DNA from: Solirubrobacter soli DSM 22325
GTDB lineage: Bacteria; Actinomycetota; Thermoleophilia; Solirubrobacterales; Solirubrobacteraceae
Assembly (NCBI RefSeq): GCF_000423665.1
Contig: NZ_KE384069.1
Span: 124,001 to 188,000, forward strand
Direction: 5' to 3'
Length of the DNA stretch: 64,000 bases
Of this stretch, positions 51,534 through 61,069 are shown piece after piece (position 1 is the first letter of the stretch; each line of letters begins with the position of its first letter). The position numbers and the translations under genes are program-made. Under the pieces are notes generated by a model, which made no database searches, was not told where the DNA came from, and saw only the letters and a program-made list of their open reading frames with translations.

Positions 51534-52807
51534 CACGGCATCGTAGGTCTCAGCAGGCGGCCCGCGCCGGCTGCCGGAATCGCTCCGCGCAGCAGCGTGT
51601 GCGTGACGCGCGCCCGGAACGTCCGGCCCACGTAGGGGGAGACCTGGTGGCGGTAACGGAGGTCCTCCGCGCGCAACGTGTGCGGTGCGTGCGGGTCGAT
51701 CAGCGCGAGGTCGGCGTCGTAGCCGGGCGCGATCCGCCCCTTGCGGGGGATCCCGAACCGCTCGGCCGGCGCGGTCGCCGTCAACACACCCACGAAGTCC
51801 GGGTCGAGCTCGCCCAGCAGGAGCAGCTCGCGCGTGCTCTGGCACGACGCGATCCCGCCCCACGCGTCCCCGAACGCGCCCTCCTTCAACGCCGGCTCCG
51901 ACGGCGAGTGGTCCGAGACCACCATCTCGACCTCGCCCGCGCGCAGCCGCCGCCACAGCTCGATCTGCTCCGTCGCGTCGCGCACCGGCGGCGCGCACTT
52001 GGCGACGGCGCCGAGCGCCTCGACGTCCTCCGGCGTGAGGAACAGGTAGTGCGGGCAGGTCTCGCAGGTCACGTCGACCCCCGCCTCCCGCGCCGCGGCG
52101 ATCAACGCCGCGCCGCGCCCGCTCGACACGTGCACGACGTGCAGCGCGCACCCGGTCTCGGAGGCGAACAGCAGCGCGCGCGAGATCGCCTCCAGCTCGG
52201 CGACGACCGGCCGTGAGGCGAACCAATCGCGAGCGCCGGGACCGAACGAACGCGCCGTCAGCGCGTCGTTCTCCGCGTGCACGGCGACGATCAGGCCCAG
52301 CCGCGCGGCGATCGCCATCCCCTCGTACAGGGTCACGTCGTCGACGCGCTCGAACTCCTCGATCCCCGAGTTCGACATGAACGCCTTCAAGCCGATCACG
52401 CCCCGCGCGGCCAGCTCCTCGAGCCGGTCCAGTCGCCCGGGCACGAGCCCGCCCCAGAGCCCGAAGTCGACGCACGAGGACGCCCGCGCGGCCTCGAGCT
52501 TGGCGTCGAACGCCGCGCCGTCGACGACCGGCGGCGACGAGTTCAGCGGCATGTCGAAGAACGCCGTGTACCCACCCGCTGCCAGCGCGGCGCTGCCCGT
52601 CGCGAAGCCTTCCCAGTGCGTCCGGCCCGGCTCGTTGAAGTGCACGTGCGGGTCCAGGCCGCCCGGCAGCACCCAGTGCCCGCCGGCGTAGAGCTCGTGT
52701 CGCGCGCCCGACAGCTCGGACGCGACCGCCTCGATCATCCCGTCGGTGACGCCGATGTCCACCGCTCGGCCGTCGACGATCCCCTGGCGCACGATCAGGT
52801 CGAACAC
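51533..52807 (-). CDS. allB: Allantoinase-like cyclic amidohydrolase
   Basis: Opens the hydantoin ring of allantoin to allantoate. 424 aa from the GTG at 52807, with GAGG five bases upstream. Binuclear metal site: HVH (His54, His56), the carbamylated-Lys region GLKAFMSNSG, AVHAEND, VVHVSSGRG, and Asp in VSDHSPS. DHSP fits allantoinases more than dihydropyrimidinases, but substrate specificity is not proven. It overlaps the end of the amidohydrolase gene upstream by 13 bases. Confidence 0.87.
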   Translation of the reverse strand: MFDLIVRQGIVDGRAVDIGVTDGMIEAVASELSGARHELYAGGHWVLPGGLDPHVHFNEPGRTHWEGFATGSAALAAGGYTAFFDMPLNSSPPVVDGAAFDAKLEAARASSCVDFGLWGGLVPGRLDRLEELAARGVIGLKAFMSNSGIEEFERVDDVTLYEGMAIAARLGLIVAVHAENDALTARSFGPGARDWFASRPVVAELEAISRALLFASETGCALHVVHVSSGRGAALIAAAREAGVDVTCETCPHYLFLTPEDVEALGAVAKCAPPVRDATEQIELWRRLRAGEVEMVVSDHSPSEPALKEGAFGDAWGGIASCQSTRELLLLGELDPDFVGVLTATAPAERFGIPRKGRIAPGYDADLALIDPHAPHTLRAEDLRYRHQVSPYVGRTFRARVTHTLLRGAIPAAGAGRLLRPTMP

Positions 52808-53988
52808 ACGAACCTCGTCGCCGCCTCGATCGCGAGCGATACGTCCTCCACGGTCACCGACTCGTCGGGATGGTGGCTGATGCCGCCCGCGCAGCGCACG
52901 AACAGCATCGCGGTGTCGGTCACCCGCGCCATCGTGACGGTGTCGTGCCCGGCGCCGCTCGGCAGCCGCCGCACGCGCACGCCGGTCTCGCGCACCGCGC
53001 CGGCGACCCCGTCGACCAGGGCCGGCGTGCACGGCGTCGACGGCTCGCTCATGTCGCTCCACGCCATCGAGACGGCGCGCAGCCGGGCGATCTCCTCGCC
53101 GGCCGTCCGCAACCGGGCGAGAGCGGCCGCGCGGACAGCGTCGTCCTGGTGGCGCACGTCCAGCGACAGATCCACCTGGCCCGGGATCACGTTGCTCGCG
53201 CCCCGCGGCACGTCCAGCTGCCCGACGGTGGCGACCAGGCCGTCCTCGTCGAGCCCGGTCTGCTCGACGGCGAGGACGAACTCCGCGGCCGCGGCGAGCG
53301 CGTCGCGGCGCAGGTGCATCGGCGTCGTCCCCGCGTGGCCGGCACGTCCCGTGAACGCGAGCTGGGCGTGGCTCTGACCCGCGATCGCGGTCACGACCCC
53401 GAGCGCCAGCCCTTCGGCCTCCAGCACCGGACCCTGCTCGATGTGCACCTCGAAGTAGGCCCGGGTCGCGGGGTCATACAGCGGCACGCCGAGCTCGTCG
53501 CCGATCGCCTCGCGCAGCGTCAGGCCCTGCGCGTCGCGGAGCGCGAGATCGGCGTCGGAGAGCTCCCCGATGAAGGCACGGCTGCCCAGGTAGCGCGAGT
53601 TGAAGCGCAGCCCGTCCTCGTCGGCGAACGCGACGACGTCGAGCTTGCGCTCTGCCCTTTCTGCGACCTCGATCCCGACGAGGATGCCGAGCATCCCGTC
53701 ATAGCGGCCCGCGTCGGCCACCGTGTCCAGGTGCGAGCCGAGCGCGAGCAGCCCGCCCGGCCCTTCGCGGCGCCCGGCGAGGTTGCCGACGGCGTCCACG
53801 CGGGTCTCCAGCCCTGCCAGCTGCATCCACTCGCGCACCCGCGCCCGCGCGAGCGCCATCGCCCGCGTCGCCACCGGACGCGTGATGCGGCCGGGCTCCT
53901 CGGTGTAGGTGGCCAGCTCGTCCGCGCGGGCGAGGACGCGACGCGCGGCTTGCTCGAACGACGACGGCACGGCCGACAGCCTATGCAC
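52795..53988 (-). CDS. allC: Allantoate amidohydrolase / N-carbamoyl-amino acid hydrolase
   Basis: M20-family metallohydrolase that splits allantoate to ureidoglycine, CO2 and ammonia, or removes N-carbamoyl groups. 397 aa from GTG 53988; GTG 53970 is an alternative. LGSHLDTVADAGRYDGMLG and YFEVHIEQGPVLE carry metal and substrate ligands; GRAGHAGTTPM lines the dimer-interface site. The usual EEG pair is EDG here (FADEDGLRF), a conservative change at a catalytic/metal position. First gene of the ureide operon. Confidence 0.87.
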   Translation of the reverse strand: MHRLSAVPSSFEQAARRVLARADELATYTEEPGRITRPVATRAMALARARVREWMQLAGLETRVDAVGNLAGRREGPGGLLALGSHLDTVADAGRYDGMLGILVGIEVAERAERKLDVVAFADEDGLRFNSRYLGSRAFIGELSDADLALRDAQGLTLREAIGDELGVPLYDPATRAYFEVHIEQGPVLEAEGLALGVVTAIAGQSHAQLAFTGRAGHAGTTPMHLRRDALAAAAEFVLAVEQTGLDEDGLVATVGQLDVPRGASNVIPGQVDLSLDVRHQDDAVRAAALARLRTAGEEIARLRAVSMAWSDMSEPSTPCTPALVDGVAGAVRETGVRVRRLPSGAGHDTVTMARVTDTAMLFVRCAGGISHHPDESVTVEDVSLAIEAATRFVCST

Positions 53989-54032
53989 CCTGTCCCTTTG
54001 GGCGGCTCACCGTGGGCCGGACGTGAGATCTA

Positions 54033-55391
54033 ATGCGCTTCATGCGGCTCGCTCTCATCGTGCTCTCCCTCGTGCTCGCGTTGCCCGCGGCCGCGAACGC
54101 CTCGTCCGTCGCCTACATCCAGAACGGAGAGGTCTGGCTGTCCTCGCTGGACGGGTCGCAGAAGGTCCGCCTCGCCGCGCCGGTGGTCAACACGAGCGGT
54201 GAGACCGAGAACTGGCTCGCGGTCGCCGCCTCCGACGGCGGCCGGATCGTCGCCGCCCGCAACAAGCCGGGGAGGATCGCGAGCTTCTCGTGGTTCAAAG
54301 TGTGGGAGGCCGACGGGACCTCGACGGTCGAAGGGCCGCTCAACTACCCCGGCGGCTGGCAGCTGCCGGTCTACCCGCTCGGCTTCGACGTGACCGCCGA
54401 CGGCAAGCACATGGTCTACGGCTTCTCGAACAGCAGCTGCTGCCCGTACACCTTCGGCCGCGGCACGTACGTCCGCCCGGTCAGCAACAGCTCGCTCGCG
54501 CCGATCCCGATCTCGAGCTACGAGGAGCCGACGCTGTTCGGCTCGCAGGTGATCGCCAGGTCCGGGTCCATCATCAATGTCCAGCAGGCGGCCGCCACCA
54601 CTTACGGGAAGGACTTCGATCCGTGGCTGGACGTCTCCGGCACCGGCCTCGAGCTGCGCCGCACCGACGTCGCCGCGACGGGCAAGCTCGCCGCGTTCGA
54701 GGTCGAGCAGTGGAACGGGGGAACCCAGACGATCGGCAAGATCGGGCTGCTGTCGATCGCCGGCGTGGGTGGCGCCCTCGCGGGCGGCGTCGACTGCTAC
54801 CTGCCGGCGAGCGGCATCGCCAAGGACGTCTCGCTCTCCCAGGACGGCCGCTTCGTCGCGTGGAGCGACGACCAGGGCCTGAAGGTCGCCGGCACGCCGA
54901 CGACGGGCGACGACCCGTGCGCGCTCAGCTCGCCGGCCGTGGCGATCGCCGCGGGCGCCACCAGCGCGTCGATCAGCGGCGGTGCGATCACGCCGTTCCT
55001 GCCGCCCGCGCCGCCCGCGCCCACGCCCACGCCCACGCCCACCCCGACGCCGACCACCACCAACCCGACGACGAACAACGCCCCGTCGACCGCGGGCATC
55101 TCGAACCCCGCGACCGAGACGCAGCCCAAGCTGCCGGCCAAGGTCGCCGCCAAGGCGCTGACCACCGGTCTGCAGATCACGGTCGGCGCGCCGGGCAAGG
55201 TCACGGTCGTCGCCACCGCGGGCAAGACCCAGGTCGGCACCGGCTCGGCGACCGCGAAGGCCGCCGGCAAGGTGACGGTCAAGCTCAAGCTGACCAAGGC
55301 CGGGCGCAAGCTCGCCCGCAAGGGCAAGAAGGTCACGCTCAAGGTCACGCAGGCAGGCCGGACGACGACCCGCACGATCAAGCTGAGCTAG
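54033..55391 (+). CDS. Secreted protein with Pro/Thr linker and Ig-like C-terminus
   Basis: 452 aa. A signal peptide (LALIVLSLVLALPAAANA) is followed by a region of short repeated beta strands (SVAYIQNGEVWLSSLDGSQ; KHMVYGFSNSSCC; GRFVAWSDDQGLKVAG) that resembles a WD40/PD40-like propeller. A PTPTPT linker and a basic beta-rich end (VTVKLKLTKAGRKLARKGKKVTLKV) follow. Such Lys-rich tails recur in secreted proteins of Thermoleophilia. No enzyme motif is visible. An ATG at 54042 is an alternative start. It overlaps the convergent pyk gene by four bases. Confidence 0.72.
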   Translation: MRFMRLALIVLSLVLALPAAANASSVAYIQNGEVWLSSLDGSQKVRLAAPVVNTSGETENWLAVAASDGGRIVAARNKPGRIASFSWFKVWEADGTSTVEGPLNYPGGWQLPVYPLGFDVTADGKHMVYGFSNSSCCPYTFGRGTYVRPVSNSSLAPIPISSYEEPTLFGSQVIARSGSIINVQQAAATTYGKDFDPWLDVSGTGLELRRTDVAATGKLAAFEVEQWNGGTQTIGKIGLLSIAGVGGALAGGVDCYLPASGIAKDVSLSQDGRFVAWSDDQGLKVAGTPTTGDDPCALSSPAVAIAAGATSASISGGAITPFLPPAPPAPTPTPTPTPTPTTTNPTTNNAPSTAGISNPATETQPKLPAKVAAKALTTGLQITVGAPGKVTVVATAGKTQVGTGSATAKAAGKVTVKLKLTKAGRKLARKGKKVTLKVTQAGRTTTRTIKLS

Positions 55392-56776
55392 GGGATCTCC
55401 CGCACCATCACGAGGTTCGTCGCCCCGGGCGTGCCGGTGCGGCGACCCGACGTGATCACGACCCGCGCGCCCTGCTCGAGGCCGGCGTAGTCGCGGGCGA
55501 TCTCCAGCGCGCGCTCGATCATCTCGTCGACGGTCTCGGCGGTCGGCATGTCGGTCGGGTAGACGCCCCACTCGAGCGTCAGCTGGTTGGCGACGCCCGG
55601 CTGGTGGGCGAGGGCGATGATCGGGCGGCGCTTGCGGTACTTCGCGCACGCCCGGGCGGCACCGCCGGTCGAGGACGGGACGATCAGCGCCGCCGCGTCC
55701 AGCTGCTCGGCCAGGTCGACCGCGGCGCGCATGATCGCCTCGCCGACCGTGCGCAGGTCGGTCTTGCGGGCGCGGCCGTGGATCGTGGGCGCCTCCTCCG
55801 CGGCCAGTGCGATCTCCGCCATCGCCCGCACCGCCTCGACCGGGTAGGTGCCGACGCTGGTCTCAGCGCTCAGCATCACCGCGCTGGACCCGTCGATCAC
55901 CGCGTTGGCGACGTCGGTGGCCTCGGCGCGGGTCGGCTCGGACGCCTGGATCATCGACTCGAGCATCTGCGTCGCGGTGATCACGAACTTGCCCGCCTGG
56001 GTGGCGCGCCGGATCGTGTCCTTCTGCATCAGCGGCACCCGCGCGACGCCCGCCTCGACGCCGTAGTCGCCGCGCGCGACCATCAGCCCGTCGGTGACCT
56101 CGATGATGTCGTCGAGCGCCTCGTACGCCTCGATCTTCTCGATCTTGGCGATCAGCTTGGCCGCGCTGCCCAGCTCGAGCGCGAGGGCGCGGAGCTGCTC
56201 GATGTCGCCCGCCGAGCGGACGAAGGAGAGCGCGACGAAGTCGGCGCCCAGCTCGGCGGCGAGGCCGAGGTCGGCGACGTCCTTCTCGGTGATCGCGGGC
56301 AGCTCCGGCCGCGCGTAGGTGACATTGATGCCCTTGCGCGGCGCCAGCGGGCCGGGGGAGACGCAGGTGGTGACGACGTTCGGGCCGTCCTCGCGGATCA
56401 CCGCGAAGCGCGGGACGCCGTCGCCGATCACGATCTCCGAGCGCTCGGTCACCAGCGCCGTGAACTTGTCGAAGTCGACCTGCACGCCCGCCGGGCCGAA
56501 GACCACCTCGTCCCCGACCTGCACGATCCGCGGCTCGGTCGCCGCGTTCAGGCGCAGCTTCGGGCCCTGCAGGTCGAACAGCAGGCCGATCGGGCGGCCG
56601 GCCGCCGCGGCCGCCGCGCGCACCTCGGCGGCGCGCCGCCGCAGGTCCTCGTGCGAGCCGTGCGAGCAGTTCAGCCGCGCGCAGTCGAGACCGGCGGCCA
56701 CGAGCCGGTCGAGGACGCCGTCGGCGTCGGTGGCGGGCCCCAGGGTGGCGACGATCTTCGTGCGGCGCTCCAACAT
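55388..56776 (-). CDS. pyk: Pyruvate kinase
   Basis: Final glycolytic step: PEP and ADP to pyruvate and ATP. 462 aa from the ATG at 56776 (MLERRTKIVATLGPA). Active-site LIAKIEKIEA, VARGDYGVE (usually RGDLGVE), QMLESM and TRAEATDVANAV are present; the C-terminal effector domain follows. Single domain set without a PEP-utiliser extension. Divergent from the sugar dehydrogenase gene, 84 bases away. Confidence 0.95.
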   Translation of the reverse strand: MLERRTKIVATLGPATDADGVLDRLVAAGLDCARLNCSHGSHEDLRRRAAEVRAAAAAAGRPIGLLFDLQGPKLRLNAATEPRIVQVGDEVVFGPAGVQVDFDKFTALVTERSEIVIGDGVPRFAVIREDGPNVVTTCVSPGPLAPRKGINVTYARPELPAITEKDVADLGLAAELGADFVALSFVRSAGDIEQLRALALELGSAAKLIAKIEKIEAYEALDDIIEVTDGLMVARGDYGVEAGVARVPLMQKDTIRRATQAGKFVITATQMLESMIQASEPTRAEATDVANAVIDGSSAVMLSAETSVGTYPVEAVRAMAEIALAAEEAPTIHGRARKTDLRTVGEAIMRAAVDLAEQLDAAALIVPSSTGGAARACAKYRKRRPIIALAHQPGVANQLTLEWGVYPTDMPTAETVDEMIERALEIARDYAGLEQGARVVITSGRRTGTPGATNLVMVREIP

Positions 56777-56860
56777 GCGCGCCAGTGTTGCATCGAACCA
56801 GCGGGCGGGGCCGTGCGTAGGTTGCAGATGGGGGGTCTGTGAACCTATCGGGAGGCTGGA

Positions 56861-58351
56861 ATGAGAGCAGTGGTTGGGGTCGCCGCGGCATTCGCCGGGG
56901 CATTGACCATGGGGGGCACCGCGGCGGCGCAGGTGACGCCGACGGTGATCGACCCGAAGCTCGAGGTGCGGGCCGTCACGACGGGGTTGACGCAGCCCGT
57001 GCAGATGCAGTTCATCAAGGACCACGAGTTCTGGGTCCTGGAGAAGTCCACGGGGCAGATCAAGCGCGTCCGCAATGGCGGCACGCCTGAGGTGATCCTC
57101 GACCTGGCGGTCAACTCGAACTCCGAGCGCGGCCTGCTGGGCATCACGCTCGACCAGGACTTCAAGCGCACCGGGACGCTCTTCCTGTACTGGAGCGAGA
57201 GCACCACCGGCGCCGACAGCACCGCGGGCGACACCGTCCCGCTGCTCGGCAACCGCCTCGACCGCTATCACTGGGACGGCGCCACGCTGACGTTCGAGAA
57301 GACGATCCACCGCGGCCGCGCGTTCCAGGACGACGCGACCAACCGCAACCCGGCGACGCCGAACACGCCGGTGTTCCGCGGCAACCACAACGGCGGCGTC
57401 CTGCGGACCGGCCCGGACGGGAAGATCTACCTGCAGGTCGGCGACACCGGTCGCCGCGGCCAGCTGCAGAACATCTTCGACGGGCCGTTCGGCGAGGGCA
57501 TCCCGGACGACCAGTTCGGCGGTCCGGACATCACCAACGACCACTTGACGGGCGTGATCCTGCGCCTGAACCCGGACGGCACGACGCCGCGCGACAACCC
57601 GTTCTGGAGGGTCGGTGCCGAGCGCGGCGGCCAGGTGGGCGCGAACCTGAAGAAGATCTACGCCTACGGCCTGCGCAACGGCTTCGGCATGGCGTTCGAC
57701 CCGTTCAGCGGCGACCTCTGGGAGCAGGAGAACGGCGACGACTCGTTCAGCGAGATCAATCGCACCGAGCCGGGCTTCAACTCCGGCTGGACCCAGGTCA
57801 TGGGCCCGCTCGAGCGCGTCGCGCAGTTCAAGGCGATCGAGACCACCCGCACGCCGGTCCCGCCTGACCCCAACGCCCCCAACGGCTACTTCGGACTCCA
57901 GCAGGTCCGCTGGGACCCGAGCCTGATCGCCGACACTCCCTGGGAGGCGTACAACCGCCTCTTCAAGCTCCCCGGCTCCGAGTTCTCGGATCCGGAGCTG
58001 GCCTGGAAGTACGAGGTCGCCCCGGGCGGCATCGACTTCCTCTCCACCAAGGAGCTCGGCAAGGAATACAAGGGCGACCTGTTCGTCGGCTCCGCCCGCG
58101 GCTCCCTGCGCGGCGGCAACCTCTTCCGCCTGGCGATCGAGAACAACCGCAAGAAGGTCGACGTCTCGGCCGACAAGCGCCTGAAGGACCGCGTCGCCGA
58201 CAACGTCGGCAAGTACGAGATCACCGAGTCCGAGTCACTGCTCTTCGGCGAGAACTTCGGCGTCACGCCGGACCTCAAGGAGAGCCCGGACGGGACCCTC
58301 TACGTCGTGTCCAACACCCAGGGCACCGTGTACGAGATCCGCCGCAAGTAA
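56861..58351 (+). CDS. Secreted PQQ-dependent sugar dehydrogenase-like protein
   Basis: 496 aa, with a strong GGGAGG ribosome site five bases before the ATG. Signal peptide (VVGVAAAFAGALTMGGTAAAQ), then a glucose/sorbosone dehydrogenase beta-propeller: WVLEKSTGQIKRVRNG, SERGLLGITLDQDF, NHNGGVLRTGPDGKIYLQVGD, YAYGLRNGFGMAFDPFSGDLWEQENGDD. It oxidises sugars outside the membrane if it binds PQQ; no PQQ synthesis genes are in this window. Confidence 0.87.
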   Translation: MRAVVGVAAAFAGALTMGGTAAAQVTPTVIDPKLEVRAVTTGLTQPVQMQFIKDHEFWVLEKSTGQIKRVRNGGTPEVILDLAVNSNSERGLLGITLDQDFKRTGTLFLYWSESTTGADSTAGDTVPLLGNRLDRYHWDGATLTFEKTIHRGRAFQDDATNRNPATPNTPVFRGNHNGGVLRTGPDGKIYLQVGDTGRRGQLQNIFDGPFGEGIPDDQFGGPDITNDHLTGVILRLNPDGTTPRDNPFWRVGAERGGQVGANLKKIYAYGLRNGFGMAFDPFSGDLWEQENGDDSFSEINRTEPGFNSGWTQVMGPLERVAQFKAIETTRTPVPPDPNAPNGYFGLQQVRWDPSLIADTPWEAYNRLFKLPGSEFSDPELAWKYEVAPGGIDFLSTKELGKEYKGDLFVGSARGSLRGGNLFRLAIENNRKKVDVSADKRLKDRVADNVGKYEITESESLLFGENFGVTPDLKESPDGTLYVVSNTQGTVYEIRRK

Positions 58352-58360
58352 TCGGCGACG

Positions 58361-58372
58361 CTAAGTAATCCC
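58361..58372 (+). promoter_or_regulatory. GTANTCCC-type motif upstream of the LuxR-ATPase gene
   Basis: CTAAGTAATCCC lies 33 bases before the start and resembles GTATGTAGTCCC at 61032-61043, 27 bases before the 749-aa protein gene: nine of twelve bases agree. AAGTAATC also occurs once more at 58346. A common regulator is possible. Confidence 0.3.
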
Positions 58373-58404
58373 AATGGTGCGAAGGGGCGTGGGACCATCG
58401 GCCT

Positions 58405-61011
58405 TTGGCCACCCACGCCCCGCGCACCGCACTGGTGGCGCTCGCCGCCGCCCCGCAGTTGCCGGTCCCGCTGACCACGCTGATCGGCCGGGGCCGTGAC
58501 GCCGCCGACGTCCGCCGCCGGCTTGCCGGCACGCGCCTGCTGACGCTGGTCGGTCCCGGCGGCGTCGGCAAGACGCGGCTGGCGATCGAGGTCGCGGGCG
58601 GAGTCGGGGAGGCCGTGTGGTGGCTCGATCTCGTGTCCGTCGGCGGGGCCGTCGAGTCCGCGCTCGTGCGGGCGCTCGGTGTGCGGCCGCTGCCCGGCCT
58701 GCGCGAGCTCGATGCCGCCGCCGGCCTGCTGTGGGACAAGCGCGCGCTGCTCGTGCTCGACAACTGCGAGCACGTGGCGGCCGAAGTCGCGCGGATGCTG
58801 GAGACGCTGCTGCAGACCTGCCCGCGCCTGCGCGTCCTCGCGACCAGCCGCATCCCGCTGGGCGTCGAAGGCGAGACCCGCTGGGCGGTGCCGCCGCTGT
58901 CGCCCGCCGACGCGGAGCGGCTCTTCGCCGACCGCGCGCGGCTCGTCGACCGCACCTGGAGCGGCCCGGCGCGCGAGATCTGCCGCCGGCTCGAGGGCGT
59001 GCCGCTCGCGCTCGAGCTGGCCGCCGCCCGGGTGGTGGCGCTCGACGGCGACGCGATCGCCCGCGGCCTGGAGGACGCCGTGCAGCTCCTCACCGCCCGC
59101 CACCGCGAGGGCGATCTGCGCCACCGCAGCCTGCGCGCGTCGCTGGACTGGAGCTACGGCCTGCTCGATCCGCCGGCGCAGGTCCTGCTCACGCGGCTGG
59201 CGGTGTTCTCCGGCGGTGCGTCGCTCGACCGCGTCCACGAGGTCTGCGGAGGCGACCTCGACGCCGTCGAGACGCTCGCCGAGCACTCGCTGGTCCAGGT
59301 CGAGGCGGGCGGGCGCTACCGGCTGCTCGAGGTGGTACGCCAGTACGCGCTCGAGCGCCTCGTCGCCTCCGGTGAGGAGGCGACCGTCCGCGGCCGGCAC
59401 CGCGACGCGTTCCTCGCGCTGGCCGAACGCCTGCGCGCGGAGACCTTGACGCCGCGACAGCCGGAGGTCTTCGCTGCGCTCGACCCGGAGGCCTCGAACC
59501 TGTCGGCCGCGTTCGAGCACGCGCTCGTGACCGAGCCCGAGAAGGCGCTGCGCCTGTGCCTCGCGCTGGACTTCTGGTACCGCGCACGGGCACGCTTCCG
59601 CGAGGCCGACGACGCCTACGGGCGCGCGCTCGCCGCGACGGAGCCCGCGCCCGAACCGCACGCGCGCGCCCTGGCGGCCTGGGCGTGGATCGTCGGCAGC
59701 GGTGGCGACTTCACCCGCGCGAACGCGCTCGCCATGGACGCGGCGGCGCGGGCGAGGCGCACCGGCGACGGCCGCACGATCGCGAACACGCTCCTGGTGC
59801 TCGCGAACCACCGCTTCTTCACGGACCCACTCGGCGCGGTCGATCTGCTGGAGCGCTGCCGCGACTGCGGTGACGAGTACGAGGTCGCCCGGACCGAGGC
59901 GCTGCTGCGCGGCGTCGCCTGGTTCCGGCAGGACGCCGGCGCCTGCCGCGAAGACCTTGACGCGCTCGGGGAGCGGCTCGAACGCCTCGGCGACCGCGAG
60001 ACCCTCGCGTGGTTCTGGTTCGAGCAGGGCGCGGTCGGCTACCCGCTCGGCGAGCACGCCGAATCGGCGGCGCTGCTGCGGCGGGCGATCGCCGCGGCGG
60101 CGGACATCGGGGAGCCGACCGCCGATCGCGCCGCCCGCGCCTATCTCGCGCTGCTCGACGTCGCCGCCGGTCGCTCGCGCACCGCGCTGGACCAGCTGCG
60201 CGCGATCCACGCGCGCACGCTCCTGCACGGCGGCAGCTTCGCGCTGCCGTGGCTCGAGGTGCTGGTGGCGCTGGCCGAGGCCGCGTCCGGCGACCTCGGC
60301 GCCGCGCGGACCCGCCTGCGGACGCTCGTCACGATCGAGGCGTTCGGCGCCGCGCACGCGCTCGCGTGGGCGCGCGCCGAGCTGGCCGAGGTGCTGCGCC
60401 TGTCCGGTGAGCGGTGCGAGGAGGAAGCGGCTCGCGCGCTCGCGGCGGCGCGGGCGCTGCGCAATCCGTGGCTGGCGGCGAAGGCCCAGCTGACGCTCGG
60501 CCGCGCCACGCGTTCCGAGCAGACCCTGCATGCCGCGCTGGCGGCGATCGACGCCGGCGGCCTGAAGCTCGAGCTCCCCGGCGCGCTCGAGGCACTGGCC
60601 GCGATCGCCACCGACGACGTGACGGCGGGGCGTCTGGCCGGCGCAGCCGAACGGGCCCGGAGCGAGCTCGAGGTCGTCGCCTGGCCGGCGCAGCGCGCGG
60701 AGCTCGTCACGGGCTCCGACGCCGCGCGGGCCGAGGGCGCGCAGCTCACCGTCGCCGAGGTCGTCGCGTGGGTGCAGCGCGCCCGCGGCGCCCGCAAACG
60801 GCCCGGGCACGGCTGGGAGAGCCTGACGCCGACCGAGATCGCGGTCGTCCGCCACGCGGCGGCCGGGCTGACCAACCCGCAGATCGCCGAGCGCCTGTTC
60901 ATCGCCCGCGCCACGGTGAAGACGCACCTCTCGCACGTCTACGCCAAGGTCGGCGTGCGCAACCGCTCGCAGCTCGCCTCCGAGGCGGCCGGGCGGCTCC
61001 CGCCGGGCTGA
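58405..61011 (+). CDS. Large ATPase-LuxR transcriptional regulator (LAL/AfsR-like)
   Basis: 868 aa from TTG 58405. An NB-ARC-type ATPase comes first: Walker A GPGGVGKT at residues 50-57, LLVLDNCEHVA (Walker B), LATSRIPLGVEGE, GVPLALELAAAR. A middle of about 450 residues made of TPR-like helical repeats follows. The C-terminal LuxR helix-turn-helix (LTPTEIAVVRHAAAGLTNPQIAERLFIARATVKTHLSHVYAKV) fills the last 65 residues. Such regulators sense a ligand or partner protein through the repeats and activate neighbouring genes; the 749-aa protein downstream is a plausible target. Confidence 0.9.
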   Translation: MATHAPRTALVALAAAPQLPVPLTTLIGRGRDAADVRRRLAGTRLLTLVGPGGVGKTRLAIEVAGGVGEAVWWLDLVSVGGAVESALVRALGVRPLPGLRELDAAAGLLWDKRALLVLDNCEHVAAEVARMLETLLQTCPRLRVLATSRIPLGVEGETRWAVPPLSPADAERLFADRARLVDRTWSGPAREICRRLEGVPLALELAAARVVALDGDAIARGLEDAVQLLTARHREGDLRHRSLRASLDWSYGLLDPPAQVLLTRLAVFSGGASLDRVHEVCGGDLDAVETLAEHSLVQVEAGGRYRLLEVVRQYALERLVASGEEATVRGRHRDAFLALAERLRAETLTPRQPEVFAALDPEASNLSAAFEHALVTEPEKALRLCLALDFWYRARARFREADDAYGRALAATEPAPEPHARALAAWAWIVGSGGDFTRANALAMDAAARARRTGDGRTIANTLLVLANHRFFTDPLGAVDLLERCRDCGDEYEVARTEALLRGVAWFRQDAGACREDLDALGERLERLGDRETLAWFWFEQGAVGYPLGEHAESAALLRRAIAAAADIGEPTADRAARAYLALLDVAAGRSRTALDQLRAIHARTLLHGGSFALPWLEVLVALAEAASGDLGAARTRLRTLVTIEAFGAAHALAWARAELAEVLRLSGERCEEEAARALAAARALRNPWLAAKAQLTLGRATRSEQTLHAALAAIDAGGLKLELPGALEALAAIATDDVTAGRLAGAAERARSELEVVAWPAQRAELVTGSDAARAEGAQLTVAEVVAWVQRARGARKRPGHGWESLTPTEIAVVRHAAAGLTNPQIAERLFIARATVKTHLSHVYAKVGVRNRSQLASEAAGRLPPG

Positions 61012-61031
61012 ACGGATATCGGCCAGGTGGC

Positions 61032-61043
61032 GTATGTAGTCCC
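61032..61043 (+). promoter_or_regulatory. GTANTCCC-type motif upstream of the 749-aa protein gene
   Basis: GTATGTAGTCCC, related to the motif at 58361. It lies between the LuxR-ATPase stop (61011) and the next start (61070), the position expected for an activator site. Confidence 0.3.
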
Positions 61044-61069
61044 CGCCCGGCCGCCGTACGGTCGCGGCG

